NCBI RefSeq assembly: GCF_001412655.1
Contig: NZ_CP012996.1
Location: 2,852,001 to 2,916,000 of the forward strand
Direction: 5' to 3'
Length of the DNA: 64,000 nucleotides
From: Pedobacter sp. PACM 27299
GTDB lineage: Bacteria; Bacteroidota; Bacteroidia; Sphingobacteriales; Sphingobacteriaceae
Below are positions 45,340 to 54,221 of the stretch, piece by piece. Both the position numbers and the translations under genes were made by a program. How positions within the stretch are numbered: position 1 is the stretch's first letter; each line of letters opens with the position of its first letter. The notes below the pieces were generated by a model. The model searched no databases. It worked only from the letters and a program-made list of their open reading frames with translations, and had not been told where the DNA came from.

Positions 45340-45782
45340 ACTCTTTTTTTAAGAAATGTAATGGTTTTACAGTCCATCTCTGATAGCGCTTAAATTTTGT
45401 TCAGCTTTCCTCTGGTTATGCAAAAACTTATTTCTCGTAAAGATAATATAAAAATATGCTCAAATACTACACTAAAGTTTAAATTTGTGATTAAGCCATT
45501 GCAATATGGTTGCATCGCTTGTGATGTGGTGAATAGATTATATCAGCTTATTTAATTAGACCGGATGATAAGGAGGAGGATATGGCGAGCTATTTTGCGA
45601 AAAGGTTCAGGTAAAAATACCTCATTTATAAATATGGGTATTAATACGTGCTTTCTGTACGGTTTCTTTGTAGACATTTGATTATAACCAGTAGTTGTAA
45701 AAACAGCCTAAATGACTCTTTAATTCTGTAAATACTAAATAATTACTATTGGTGTTAATTGCTCCCTAAAATTATATACAAT
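45340..45782. other. 443-bp intergenic region upstream of the eCIS regulator
   Basis: No gene is supported; a 10-codon frame at about 45581 with AGGAGGAGG before it is too short to call. Around 45615-45640 the motifs GGTAAAAATACC and GGGTATT form overlapping inverted repeats (AATACC with GGTATT). These could be sites controlling the regulator at 45783. The rest is A+T rich. Confidence 0.55.
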
Positions 45783-46673
45783 ATGTTAATACAGAAGCTA
45801 GTTGTTGTTGGCTATGATGATGCCTTAAATCTATTGGCATTAATGGACCAACTAAAGGAAACGACTGTCTTTGCTTATCAGATAATTTCTGCGACCATGG
45901 CTTCGGGTTTAACAGATTTACTCCATACATTGAAACCAGACCTGATTATTTTATGTTTTCGAAACAATCAGCAGGTACTTAACGAAATTCGACCTTTAAC
46001 TGCGGCGCCACTTATTCCTATCCTTTGTCTTAGCAATCGATTTGAAAATGAAAATCTGGGCTGGGATCAAAATAATAGTGTCTTTACCTGTCAATTGGAA
46101 TACATTCATCAGAGCTTCTACCTGAGTTCAAGAATAAACTCTATTTTATTGATGACGAAAGCACAGAAAGCAACAGAACCGCCGATGAGCTTTGCTGCCG
46201 CCGCTATTATTGCCACTGGACCCGACCATACCAGGAATCTGAGCAGATATGTAATGGAACTAGATCAGAAAGTAGAAGTGCTTTTAAAGGTTAAAGAACG
46301 AATAGGAGAGCTATATCCAAATGTAGATGATCAAACACGGGGGGAGCTCATTTCTATTGTGAATTCCATCAAAATATCAGCTAATGATCATAAGCTATGG
46401 GATGATTTTAAGCTCTATTTTGAAGAGATGAATCCAGGTTTCTTATTAGAGTTGACCAGCAACTATCCTTCTTTAACTTCCATTGACCTAAAGTATTGCT
46501 GTTATCTGAAAATGAATATGAGCAATGACGACATCAAAAATTTACTGGGAATCAATCAGGAAAGTGTACGCACCCATAAGTACAGGCTTAAAAAGAAAAT
46601 GTCTTTGACCAGAGAGCAGGATCTGAGGAGTTATCTCAGAAATTTGGACCAGCAAAAATTGACAGTTGTCTGA
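45783..46673 (+). CDS. LuxR-type regulator with degenerate receiver domain, upstream of eCIS
   Basis: The start at 45783 (ATG, MLIQKLVVVGYDD) is preferred over a TTG at 45759; this gives 296 residues. The N-terminal 110 residues follow a response-regulator receiver pattern, but the phosphoacceptor position holds Cys58 (KPDLIILCFRN, where LIILD is expected). A helical linker follows (about 150-225), and the C-terminus is a LuxR-like helix-turn-helix (LTSIDLKYCCYLKMNMSNDD, then IKNLLGINQESVRTHKYRLK). It lies 167 bp upstream of the contractile injection operon on the same strand and is the best candidate for its regulator. Confidence 0.8.
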   Translation: MLIQKLVVVGYDDALNLLALMDQLKETTVFAYQIISATMASGLTDLLHTLKPDLIILCFRNNQQVLNEIRPLTAAPLIPILCLSNRFENENLGWDQNNSVFTCQLEYIHQSFYLSSRINSILLMTKAQKATEPPMSFAAAAIIATGPDHTRNLSRYVMELDQKVEVLLKVKERIGELYPNVDDQTRGELISIVNSIKISANDHKLWDDFKLYFEEMNPGFLLELTSNYPSLTSIDLKYCCYLKMNMSNDDIKNLLGINQESVRTHKYRLKKKMSLTREQDLRSYLRNLDQQKLTVV

Positions 46674-46689
46674 GTCTACGATTTGTCTA

Positions 46690-46781
46690 CGCAATTTCTT
46701 GCGCATTGCAGTGGATGTGCATGAATGGTAGATGTTGCAGTTTCTTTTCTTTAAAAGCTGCTGTCTAATTTTAGAGCAGCT
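46690..46781 (+). promoter_or_regulatory. Two hairpins in the leader before the eCIS operon
   Basis: CGCAA-TTTC-TTGCG (46690-46703) forms a small hairpin just after the regulator stop. AGCTGC (46756-46761), a two-base bulge, TCTA-ATTT-TAGA and GCAGCT (46776-46781) form a second one. No T-run follows either, so they may be leader or regulatory structures rather than terminators. Confidence 0.35.
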
Positions 46782-46840
46782 GCTCAACAAGGTTTTATCC
46801 CTTTTAAATGAGCTGAAATATTCAGGTAAAAGATTTTGAT

Positions 46841-47410
46841 ATGATTAATAGGGCACTGAAATTTACGAGTGATGCACTGGATCAGTTTCTGATAAACCGC
46901 TTTGCTTTGGATGAATCCAAAGTGGTGATGAACAAGGTAATTGATAGCAATGGTCAGGTGCCAATGCTCAACCAGAATAAAATCATTGTCTCCCTGATCA
47001 ATATCGAAAGAGAAACTGCAAAAGCGTATCACATCAGAAATCATCCAGTAAGTAATGGCAGCTTCGTAAATATAAACCCTGCAGAAAGGTTCAATTTGGA
47101 TATTCTTATGAGTGCTAATTTTGATGATTACAGTGAAAGCTTGAAATTTTTGAACGCAGTGATTCTATTTTTCCAGGTGAATACTTCTTTATCCGTCAAT
47201 AACTCTTCCGCATTTCCAATTGGCCTGGATAAGTTGGAATTTGATATTGAAAAACTTACTTATCAGCAGATGCATAGTCTTTGGACCGCAATGGGTGCTA
47301 AATATCAGCCATCTGTGGTCTATAAAATGAGGCTGTTGACGATTCAAGGTTTCGAATCGGATGGATTTGCAACTTCAGTTTCTACAATGGTTAATCAGGT
47401 CACACAATGA
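46841..47410 (+). CDS. DUF4255 / Pvc16-like eCIS cap (tail terminator) protein
   Basis: A 189-residue protein matching DUF4255 (Pvc16/Afp16): INRALKFTSDALDQFLINRF at the N-terminus, a 'VSLINIERETA' strand (about 49-59), and LDILMSANFDDYSESLKFLN followed by AVILFFQ in the centre. In PVC/Afp particles this protein caps the sheath and tube end and fixes tail length. It is the first gene of the operon here, whereas in PVC loci it is last. Its stop overlaps the next start by 4 bp (ATGA). Confidence 0.88.
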   Translation: MINRALKFTSDALDQFLINRFALDESKVVMNKVIDSNGQVPMLNQNKIIVSLINIERETAKAYHIRNHPVSNGSFVNINPAERFNLDILMSANFDDYSESLKFLNAVILFFQVNTSLSVNNSSAFPIGLDKLEFDIEKLTYQQMHSLWTAMGAKYQPSVVYKMRLLTIQGFESDGFATSVSTMVNQVTQ

Positions 47411-48231
47411 TAGCGGCATATCAGCGCCTTTTCCAGTTGGACGTGTTCCATACTTATTTTCAAAAGGATATTTGTCGTTGTCTGGAGTTTAATGCTGCTT
47501 CAGAAACATTGCGCCTGATGGAAAGGTTTCGTTTTCTCATCAGGAGGCAGATCAATGGAATTGGCTTTTATACAAATGGAAGTCAGAGCACAGAACAGCT
47601 GCTGAACTATATTGAAAACGCCACCGGACAGGATGCTTTTTGTTTTGAGATCAGAACCAATGATCCCGACTTTAATTTTTTCACTGAACTGCCGACTAAC
47701 TGGGTGGGTCAGCTGCTGTACGATAGCAGTATTATTACTGTAATCGATGATGATCAGGTCCTGTTGAGTCAACAGTTGTCAAGTCATGCCGGAACCCTGT
47801 GCATGGGGAAAGTAACCCTTCGTTTTGCAGATATCCTGAAATTCAGTGGCCCAGCGGGATTTGCCAACTTTAGGATCCAATACCAGTCAAGAGCTACGCA
47901 ATGGCAGTATTTTGTCATCAACAGAAGTGCTGTTTCACTAGATGACCCAGGTATTTCAGGGAAAGAACAGATTGATTTTCTAGGGCCTGATCAGGTGGTT
48001 ACTGCTGCAGGAGAGACTGCCTTACTGTTCTCTTCAGGGAGTAGCCTGATTCCCTTGAAGGAAGTACCTATACACAAATTTGATCTGATCAATCGTCCGG
48101 CAAGCGGCAGCAGCAATGTCAGGCCACAGGTCGTCATTAAAGGACTTCCAACGCCTACTCCCGAATGGATAGGAAAAGGAATGGATAAAAAGAAGGAATA
48201 CATTTCTTCCCCAATGTATGTTTATTTATAA
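47407..48231 (+). CDS. Unrecognised eCIS-associated protein
   Basis: A 274-residue protein of no family I can name. It is mostly predicted beta structure after a helical N-terminus (LMERFRFLIRRQINGIGFYT), has no signal peptide, and ends in a Pro/Lys-rich tail and a hydrophobic strand (KKKEYISSPMYVYL). It overlaps the cap gene by 4 bp and is followed 25 bp later by the sheath gene, so it is made with the particle. A structural role at the cap or sheath, or a chaperone role, is inferred from position alone. Confidence 0.7.
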   Translation: MIAAYQRLFQLDVFHTYFQKDICRCLEFNAASETLRLMERFRFLIRRQINGIGFYTNGSQSTEQLLNYIENATGQDAFCFEIRTNDPDFNFFTELPTNWVGQLLYDSSIITVIDDDQVLLSQQLSSHAGTLCMGKVTLRFADILKFSGPAGFANFRIQYQSRATQWQYFVINRSAVSLDDPGISGKEQIDFLGPDQVVTAAGETALLFSSGSSLIPLKEVPIHKFDLINRPASGSSNVRPQVVIKGLPTPTPEWIGKGMDKKKEYISSPMYVYL

Positions 48232-48256
48232 ACCAATAACAGCTAAAAAATAAGTC

Positions 48257-49837
48257 ATGATTGAATCAAACATTAAGTCACCCGGTGTTTACATCAACGA
48301 ACAAAATGCCTTCCCCAATAGCGTAGTCTCTGTGGCTACTGCTGTTCCGGCGTTTATAGGTTACACTCCCCAGGCGGTATACAATGGGAAATCGTATGTC
48401 AATGTGGCACATCGGATTACATCCTTTGCCGAATTCCAGTCCATTTACTGTTACCCGAACCCTGCACCTCCAGCAAGTCCGGCAATTCAATATAATCCGG
48501 AGTATTACCTGGTACAGCAGAAAAGTCAGCCGGTAGACAGCGGGTATATGATCATCAACAATTCCTTTTATTCTATCCTACCAGATCCCAATACTATTTA
48601 TTACATGTACAATAGCATTCAACTGTTTTATCAGAACGGAGGAGGAGAAGCTTACATTGTTTCGGTAGGAACTTACGGGCGGCCGTCCGGACAGTCAATT
48701 GGCGTTGGAGAGCAGATTATTAACCCCAATGTCATGTTGTCACAGCTGCAGAGTGGACTCGCATTGCTGCTGAATGAGCAGGAGCCAACGATGTACATTT
48801 GCCCTGAAGCAACCCTGCTTTCCCCTTCAGAAAACTCAACATTGATGAAGAGCATGCTGGAGCAAAGCCAGACTATGCAGACGGCAATTTGTGTTTTTGA
48901 TTTGATTGGTGGGCGGAATCCTAATCCTTTAACTTATTCTGACGACATCGATGCCTTCAGAGAGGCTACTGGTCAACAGGGATTGGACTATGGAACGGCT
49001 TATTATCCTTTTATTGGGACGACAATTATGGAGAGTACGGATATGAATTACACAAATCTTTTTGGAGGAGATGTTCAGCCGCTGGATCCGTTGCTCAATC
49101 CACCATCTAATCCCAATCCAACCGCAGCTACCATCTTACACAATATTGAAAACCCTCCGGGAGCCCCTTTAACGGTATCACAATACAACAACGCATTGAT
49201 TAATGCCAGTAAGGTTTACGCGACCATCATTAAAAACGTGCTGGCAGAAGCGAATGTGCTTCCTGCAAGTTCTGGGATGGCAGGTGTGATGACCACGGTA
49301 GACGATCAGGAAGGAGTGTGGCAGGCCCCAGCCAATACCTCTATTGTTAGTGCAGTTTCACTTCCGATCAATTTATCAGAAAGCCAGCAGGGAAACCTCA
49401 ACGTAGATCCGGTTTCAGGTAAATCGATCAATGCGATCCGGTTTTTTAACGGCATTGGAATCCTGGTATGGGGGGCCAGAACGCTAGATGGCAACAGTCA
49501 GGACTGGAGGTACATCTCCGTGAGGAGAACCATGATCATGATTGAGCAATCCTGTAAGCTAGCTTCACAATCGTATGTTTTTCAACCCAATGTAAAGAAC
49601 ACCTGGGAAGCGGTAAAGGCGATGATCAGTAGTTTTCTGAATACCATCTGGAAAGAAGGCGGGCTTCAGGGGGCATCGGCTGCAGATGCTTTTTCCGTAG
49701 AATGTGGTTTAGGAACGACCATGACTTCTGATGATATTCTGGATGGTTTTATGAATGTGACGGTTAAAGTTGCTGTAGTCCGTCCGGCGGAGTTTATCGT
49801 GCTTACTTTCCAGCAGGAAATGCCAGTTTCAAGTTAA
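48257..49837 (+). CDS. Contractile sheath protein (Pvc2-4 / phage tail sheath-like)
   Basis: A 526-residue sheath protein. The N-terminal KSPGVYINEQNAFPNSVVSV followed by AVPAFIGYTP is the standard tail sheath start, and the C-terminal half has the conserved GIGILVWGARTL (about 396-407), WRYISVRRTMIMIEQS (about 416-431) and the long final helix region through FQQEMPVSS. It forms the contracting outer cylinder. Only one sheath gene is present, in contrast to three in PVC. The next gene is the tube protein. Confidence 0.95.
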   Translation: MIESNIKSPGVYINEQNAFPNSVVSVATAVPAFIGYTPQAVYNGKSYVNVAHRITSFAEFQSIYCYPNPAPPASPAIQYNPEYYLVQQKSQPVDSGYMIINNSFYSILPDPNTIYYMYNSIQLFYQNGGGEAYIVSVGTYGRPSGQSIGVGEQIINPNVMLSQLQSGLALLLNEQEPTMYICPEATLLSPSENSTLMKSMLEQSQTMQTAICVFDLIGGRNPNPLTYSDDIDAFREATGQQGLDYGTAYYPFIGTTIMESTDMNYTNLFGGDVQPLDPLLNPPSNPNPTAATILHNIENPPGAPLTVSQYNNALINASKVYATIIKNVLAEANVLPASSGMAGVMTTVDDQEGVWQAPANTSIVSAVSLPINLSESQQGNLNVDPVSGKSINAIRFFNGIGILVWGARTLDGNSQDWRYISVRRTMIMIEQSCKLASQSYVFQPNVKNTWEAVKAMISSFLNTIWKEGGLQGASAADAFSVECGLGTTMTSDDILDGFMNVTVKVAVVRPAEFIVLTFQQEMPVSS

Positions 49838-49873
49838 CAGATGTATTTATTATAATTTTTAAAAAACAATATT

Positions 49874-50338
49874 ATGGCAGATGATGGAAGCGCACAAGGC
49901 GCAACATGGCCCATGCCCAAATTCAGATTTGAAGTGGACCTTGGAACAGAATTAAAAGGCGTAGGATTTCAGGAAGTATCTGGAATGGATGTCGAAAATC
50001 AGGTGATAGAATACCGTAAAAGCAATAGCCCGCTTTTCTCTCCGGAGAAAATGCCAGGCTTGGTGAAATATGGTAACGTGACCATGAAAAGGGGCATTTT
50101 TGTGAATGATAATGTCTTCTGGGACTGGCATGCAGAGATTAAGATGAACCTGATCAAAAGAAGAACGGTACTGATTAAATTGTTGGATGAAGGCGGTAAT
50201 GTGACCATGCAATGGCAGCTAGACAATGCCTGGCCAACAAAAATTAGCAGTACCGATCTGAAATCTGAAGGAAATGAAGTGGCAATTGATACGCTTGAAA
50301 TCGCACATGAACAATTAACAATTACCAATGGCAAGTAA
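49874..50338 (+). CDS. Tail tube protein, first copy (Pvc1-like, gp19 family)
   Basis: A 154-residue tube protein: WPMPKFRFEVDLGTELKGVG followed by FQEVSGMDVENQVIEYR at the N-terminus and the DLKSEGNEVAIDTLEIAHEQ segment near the end are signatures of the T4-like tube (gp19/Hcp-like) fold. It stacks as hexameric rings inside the sheath. Its 3' end overlaps the second tube gene by 11 bp. The shared plan with the next gene shows an ancient duplication. Confidence 0.95.
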   Translation: MADDGSAQGATWPMPKFRFEVDLGTELKGVGFQEVSGMDVENQVIEYRKSNSPLFSPEKMPGLVKYGNVTMKRGIFVNDNVFWDWHAEIKMNLIKRRTVLIKLLDEGGNVTMQWQLDNAWPTKISSTDLKSEGNEVAIDTLEIAHEQLTITNGK

Positions 50339-50795
50339 TAATTATCCATTAGGATTTTATTTCATGCTGTCTTTAAAGGGAGATGATGCTGCCTTTCAGG
50401 AGGTATCCGGACTTTCTAAAGAACTTGGGATTGAAGAAGTCGTTTCTGGTGGGGAAAACCGGTTTAAATACAGGCTCCCCACCACTTCCTCCAGTCAGAA
50501 CCTGGTGCTCAAAAGGGCCTTGGTTCCGGGCGGTTCCGATCTGGTAGATTGGTGTATCACCTGTATTGATGGCGGACTGGGCTCGGCCATTCAGACAAAC
50601 GATGTTTCGCTGAGCCTGCTGGATGCCAGTGGCGACATTCTGGTGATGTGGACCTTTCATAAGGCTTATCCGATTAAATATTCGGTGTCAGATTTGAAAT
50701 CACAGGAGAATGCGATCGTCATTGAATCCATGGAATTGGCCTACACTTATTTTGATATCTCAGAAAGTACAAATGTTTCTAACCTATATGATTAA
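50328..50795 (+). CDS. Tail tube protein, second copy (Pvc5-like)
   Basis: A 155-residue paralogue of the previous gene: YFMLSLKGDDAAFQEVSGLS (about 11-30) and SVSDLKSQENAIVIESMELA near the end correspond to the same positions in the first copy, but overall identity is low. By analogy with Pvc5 it may form the tube-initiation ring at the baseplate. The stop TAA at 50793-50795 overlaps a possible ATG of the next small gene. Confidence 0.92.
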   Translation: MASNNYPLGFYFMLSLKGDDAAFQEVSGLSKELGIEEVVSGGENRFKYRLPTTSSSQNLVLKRALVPGGSDLVDWCITCIDGGLGSAIQTNDVSLSLLDASGDILVMWTFHKAYPIKYSVSDLKSQENAIVIESMELAYTYFDISESTNVSNLYD

Positions 50796-50800
50796 TGCTT

Positions 50801-50971
50801 ATGGCTATTGAAATCAGAGAACTCATTATCAAAACGGAAATATCTGTAGGTGACCGGAATTATCTGTCTGGTATTAAGGAAGAAGACCTTAGGCAGTTGA
50901 AGAAACAGATTATGGAGGAATGCCGGAAGATCATTGCAGAGCGAACTAAAAAAACGAGTTACAAACGATAA
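50801..50971 (+). CDS. DUF5908-family small eCIS protein (Pvc6-like)
   Basis: A 56-residue protein beginning MAIEIRELIIKTEISVGD, the usual DUF5908 start, followed by a basic helix (LRQLKKQIMEECRKIIAERT). It sits exactly where Pvc6/Afp6 lies, between the second tube gene and the LysM adaptor gene. An in-frame ATG at 50795 overlapping the previous stop is an alternative start. It is probably a minor component or assembly factor of the particle. Confidence 0.82.
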   Translation: MAIEIRELIIKTEISVGDRNYLSGIKEEDLRQLKKQIMEECRKIIAERTKKTSYKR

Positions 50972-50981
50972 ATAGGAACAA

Positions 50982-51656
50982 ATGGGAAGCCTGGAACCAA
51001 TGAAGATTACCGGTTATACGGATGAACAATTTACCAAACGTTTTCCTGGAGCTCCATACCTGATGATGCTTAATCCTGAGTCGATTAAATGGCAGCGCAG
51101 CATTGAGTACAATCAGCAGCAGGCACCGGATTCGAGTGCTCCTTCACAGCGCTATAAGAGTACACCAAGCGATAAGCTGAGCTTTGATGTGGTGATCGAC
51201 TGTACCGGAATTGTTGATCCGAAGCGGATCAATATGGCGAAAGAGATCAGCACTTTAGAACAGATTATTTTTACCTATAATGGCACAATTCACCGCCCTA
51301 ATTTTGTGAAGGTGCAATGGGGTAAGGATTTGGTGTTTAATGGTGTGCTGACCTCTTTTGATATTTCCTACACCTTGTTTCGTCCGGATGGAAGTCCGCT
51401 AAGGGCAAAGATTTCCCTTGGATTCGGACAGTATATCGCTCCGCAGACGGTAAAAATACAAGACCAGGATGAATCCCCGGATATCAGTCATCTTGTGAGC
51501 GTTGTAGAGGGGCTCACTTTACCAGAGTTGTGTGAAAAGATCTGGAATGAAGAAAATTATTATATCCAGGCTGCACGTTACAATGACCTCAATAAGTTTC
51601 GAAACTTAAAGGGAGTCGAAAAACTGATTTTTCCACCTATAATTCCTAAAGTATAA
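50982..51656 (+). CDS. Pvc7-like LysM-containing tube/baseplate adaptor
   Basis: A 224-residue protein. The N-terminal domain includes MLNPESIKWQRSIEYNQQQA (about 29-48) and LSFDVVIDCTGIVD, as in CIS tube-spike adaptors; the C-terminal segment (VSVVEGLTLPELCEKIWNEE, then LNKFRNLKGVEKLIFPP) is LysM-like, corresponding to T4 gp53-type proteins. In eCIS this protein joins the tube-initiation ring to the spike and the baseplate wedges. It starts 10 bp after the DUF5908 gene, and its stop overlaps the spike start (TAATG). Confidence 0.88.
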   Translation: MGSLEPMKITGYTDEQFTKRFPGAPYLMMLNPESIKWQRSIEYNQQQAPDSSAPSQRYKSTPSDKLSFDVVIDCTGIVDPKRINMAKEISTLEQIIFTYNGTIHRPNFVKVQWGKDLVFNGVLTSFDISYTLFRPDGSPLRAKISLGFGQYIAPQTVKIQDQDESPDISHLVSVVEGLTLPELCEKIWNEENYYIQAARYNDLNKFRNLKGVEKLIFPPIIPKV

Positions 51657-53458
51657 TGCCATCATCATCCAGCAATAGCGCGAACGGCAGTTTAGCCACC
51701 TATACCATAAAAGTGGCGGGAAATACGATTCCAGACGAACTGAGCGTGCTCTCTGTCCACATAGAGAAAAAAGTAAACCGCATTTCCTCTGCCAGGATCA
51801 TGATCCTGGATGGGGAACCAAATACCGGAACATTTGAAGCGAGTTCTTCTTCGTTTTTTGTTCCTGGCAACGTCATCAGCATTGAGGCTGGGTATGACTC
51901 GGCCAATACTGTACTTTTTAAAGGGATCATTACCCGACAGTCCATTCAGATCGACAATATTATCGGTTCCGCATTGGAAGTAGAATGCCGGGACGAGGCC
52001 ATAAAAATGATAGTGGGTAGAAAGAGCCTTACTTTTTCTCAAAAAAAAGACAGTGAAGTCATTTCTTCCATCATCAACAGTTACATTGGATTATCTGCCG
52101 AGGTCAGTGAAACGACTACGGTATGGCCGGAGCAAGTGCAATTTTATGTAACAGACTGGGATTTTATACTGTCGCTTTCAGAAATGAACGGCTTGATTGT
52201 GACCACCCTGAATGGGAAGGTTTCCGTCTTTGAGCCTGGAGCGAAACCAGATCCCGTAATGACCATCGGTTATGGCAGTGGATTGATAGAGTTCAGGGCA
52301 GACATGAATGCGGTGACACAGCTGGAAAGTGTGAAATCGAGTTCATGGGATTATAAAAACCAGATGGTAGCCAGTGCTACAGCACCAAATAACTATGCTG
52401 GCCCTGGAAATATTTCTTCGAAAACATTAGCTGAAGTTTTGGGCTTGCGGGAATATCAAATTCAGACCACAGCCCCTGTAGCAGCAGAAGAACTGGCTAA
52501 TTGGGCCAAGGCACAGATGCTCAAAACGGAGTATGCAAAGATACAAGGAGAAGCTAAGTTTCAGGGTACGAGTTTGGTAGATCCGGGTAAATACATTACT
52601 CTGAATGGTCTTGGCAGCAGATTTAATGGTAATTACCTGATTTCTGGGGTAAACCAGGAGCTGTCTGAGGGAAATTGGATTACCGAGATTTCTATTGGAA
52701 TGTCGCCGCTTTGGTTTATGGAAGAACCTGATGTAATGGCTCCGGCTGCTTCAGGGATGCTGCCGGGGGTACGCGGTTTATTTAACGGAACAGTTAAAAA
52801 GATCTACGATGATCCGGAATCACAATACAGGATTTTGGTAGATGTGCCGCTGTTTGACCAGACTGGACAGGGAATCTGGGCCAGACTTGCCAATTTTTAT
52901 TCGACCAGTGGTGCCGGTGCATTTTTTTTGCCCGAAGTGGGAGATGAAGTGGTACTTGGATTTTTAAACGAAGATCCGCGTAATCCGGTCATCCTTGGGA
53001 GCATGTACAGCAATCCAAAGCGGAAACCATATCAAGGTCTCCAACCCAACGAAAAAAATTCCATCAAGGCCATTGTCTCCAAGTCAAACCTTAGTATTGA
53101 ATTTGACGATGAGAAAAAGGTGCTGACCATCGAAACGCCAGATAAAAACACGATGATCTTTAGTGATCAGGATAAAAAAATTACGATTAAAGATGAACAT
53201 TCAAACAGCATTGAGCTGTCGGCAGAGGGAATTACAATGAACAGCCCGAAAAATATCAATATCCATGCCGACCAAAAGATCAACCTAAGCGGTACACAAG
53301 GTGTCTTGATTCAGGCTGCTGCCGGAGATGTAAGCCTCACTGGTATCAATATTAAACAGGAAGCTGAAAGCCAGTTTTCGGCCGAGGGATCGATGACCGT
53401 TCAGATCAAAAGTGGGATGGAACTGAGCCTGAAAAGTGCAATGATTATGATCAACTAA
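51656..53458 (+). CDS. VgrG-like central spike protein (Pvc8-like)
   Basis: A 600-residue spike. N-terminal gp27-like domains (about 1-350: YTIKVAGNTIPDELSVLSVH, IEAGYDSANTVLFKGIITRQ) precede an OB fold (about 368-450: GTVKKIYDDPESQYRILVDV, PEVGDEVVLGFLNEDPRNPV) and a beta-helix needle of repeating short strands (about 480-600: NIHADQKINLSGTQGVLIQA, EAESQFSAEGSMTVQIKSGM). It is the trimeric spike onto which the PAAR tip binds. The gene is followed 15 bp later by the PAAR gene. Confidence 0.94.
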   Translation: MPSSSSNSANGSLATYTIKVAGNTIPDELSVLSVHIEKKVNRISSARIMILDGEPNTGTFEASSSSFFVPGNVISIEAGYDSANTVLFKGIITRQSIQIDNIIGSALEVECRDEAIKMIVGRKSLTFSQKKDSEVISSIINSYIGLSAEVSETTTVWPEQVQFYVTDWDFILSLSEMNGLIVTTLNGKVSVFEPGAKPDPVMTIGYGSGLIEFRADMNAVTQLESVKSSSWDYKNQMVASATAPNNYAGPGNISSKTLAEVLGLREYQIQTTAPVAAEELANWAKAQMLKTEYAKIQGEAKFQGTSLVDPGKYITLNGLGSRFNGNYLISGVNQELSEGNWITEISIGMSPLWFMEEPDVMAPAASGMLPGVRGLFNGTVKKIYDDPESQYRILVDVPLFDQTGQGIWARLANFYSTSGAGAFFLPEVGDEVVLGFLNEDPRNPVILGSMYSNPKRKPYQGLQPNEKNSIKAIVSKSNLSIEFDDEKKVLTIETPDKNTMIFSDQDKKITIKDEHSNSIELSAEGITMNSPKNINIHADQKINLSGTQGVLIQAAAGDVSLTGINIKQEAESQFSAEGSMTVQIKSGMELSLKSAMIMIN

Positions 53459-53473
53459 TTTAAATAAGGAGCG

Positions 53474-53773
53474 ATGCCAGCAGCAGCCAGATTAACTGAT
53501 TTTCATATTTGCCCGATGGTGAATCCGGGGCCAGTGCCTATCCCTCATGTTGGGGGACCAGTTATTGGGCCGGGTTTGCCTACTGTATTGATTGGCGGAC
53601 TTCCTGCAGCAAGAGTAGGCGACATGCTGACCTGCGTAGGACCACCTGACAGCATTGTAATGGGTTCCGCAACGGTACTGATTGGTGGAATGCCTGCTGC
53701 AAGAATGGGCGATCAAACCGCCCACGGCGGGTCCATCATGATCGGTGCATTGAATGTAATGATCGGCGGTTAA
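53474..53773 (+). CDS. PAAR-domain spike tip (Pvc10-like)
   Basis: A 99-residue PAAR protein with the core MPAAARLTDFHICPM and repeated units: TVLIGGLPAARVGDMLTCVG (about 36-55) and TVLIGGMPAARMGDQTAHGG (about 68-87) are nearly identical. His and Cys residues (H11, C13, H25, C53, H85) would bind the zinc ion that sharpens the spike. It caps the VgrG-like needle. It precedes the gp25-like gene, the reverse of the PVC order. Confidence 0.94.
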   Translation: MPAAARLTDFHICPMVNPGPVPIPHVGGPVIGPGLPTVLIGGLPAARVGDMLTCVGPPDSIVMGSATVLIGGMPAARMGDQTAHGGSIMIGALNVMIGG

Positions 53774-53788
53774 TTCATCGAAAATAAC

Positions 53789-54217
53789 ATGGAAAAAGAA
53801 ATCAATAAAATAGACCGTCATTTTCTAGGATCAGGATGGTCTTTTCCAGTCACCTTTTCGGTTGGAAATCATCAGCTGAACATCAGTGCCTACGAAGAAA
53901 ATATCAAAGAGTCCATTGATATTATCCTGCAGACCAGGCATGGAGAACGTTGCATGGAAGGAGGCTTTGGAGGAGGATTACAGCAATTCCTTTTTAAAAA
54001 AATGGATGAAACGCTCAAAGGAGAGATTGCCGAAGCGGTGAGTTACGCATTGCTGTATAATGAACCCCGAATTACGGTGACAGACGTAGATGTTCAGTTC
54101 AGAGATGTAAGAGGCGGGGTGATAGAAATTTTACTGGGTTATATGTACAATCAAACGAATACCAGGCACAATTATGTGTTTCCTTTTTATATCAATGAAG
54201 GAACCAATTTAATCTGA
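53789..54217 (+). CDS. gp25-like baseplate wedge protein (Pvc9-like)
   Basis: A 142-residue protein of the gp25/lysozyme-related wedge family: NIKESIDIILQTRHGERCME followed by GGFGGGL (about 35-61) contains the conserved EPR-like 'GER' region, and EAVSYALLYNEPRITVTDVD (about 80-99) the second. In contractile systems this protein sits in the inner baseplate and nucleates sheath assembly. The next gene begins 4 bp after its stop. Confidence 0.93.
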   Translation: MEKEINKIDRHFLGSGWSFPVTFSVGNHQLNISAYEENIKESIDIILQTRHGERCMEGGFGGGLQQFLFKKMDETLKGEIAEAVSYALLYNEPRITVTDVDVQFRDVRGGVIEILLGYMYNQTNTRHNYVFPFYINEGTNLI

Positions 54218-54221
54218 GGAT

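Noticed and set aside
45581..45613. Ten-codon frame preceded by AGGAGGAGG upstream of the eCIS regulator
   Set aside because: Strong Shine-Dalgarno sequences are not typical of Bacteroidota and the frame is too short to support as a gene.
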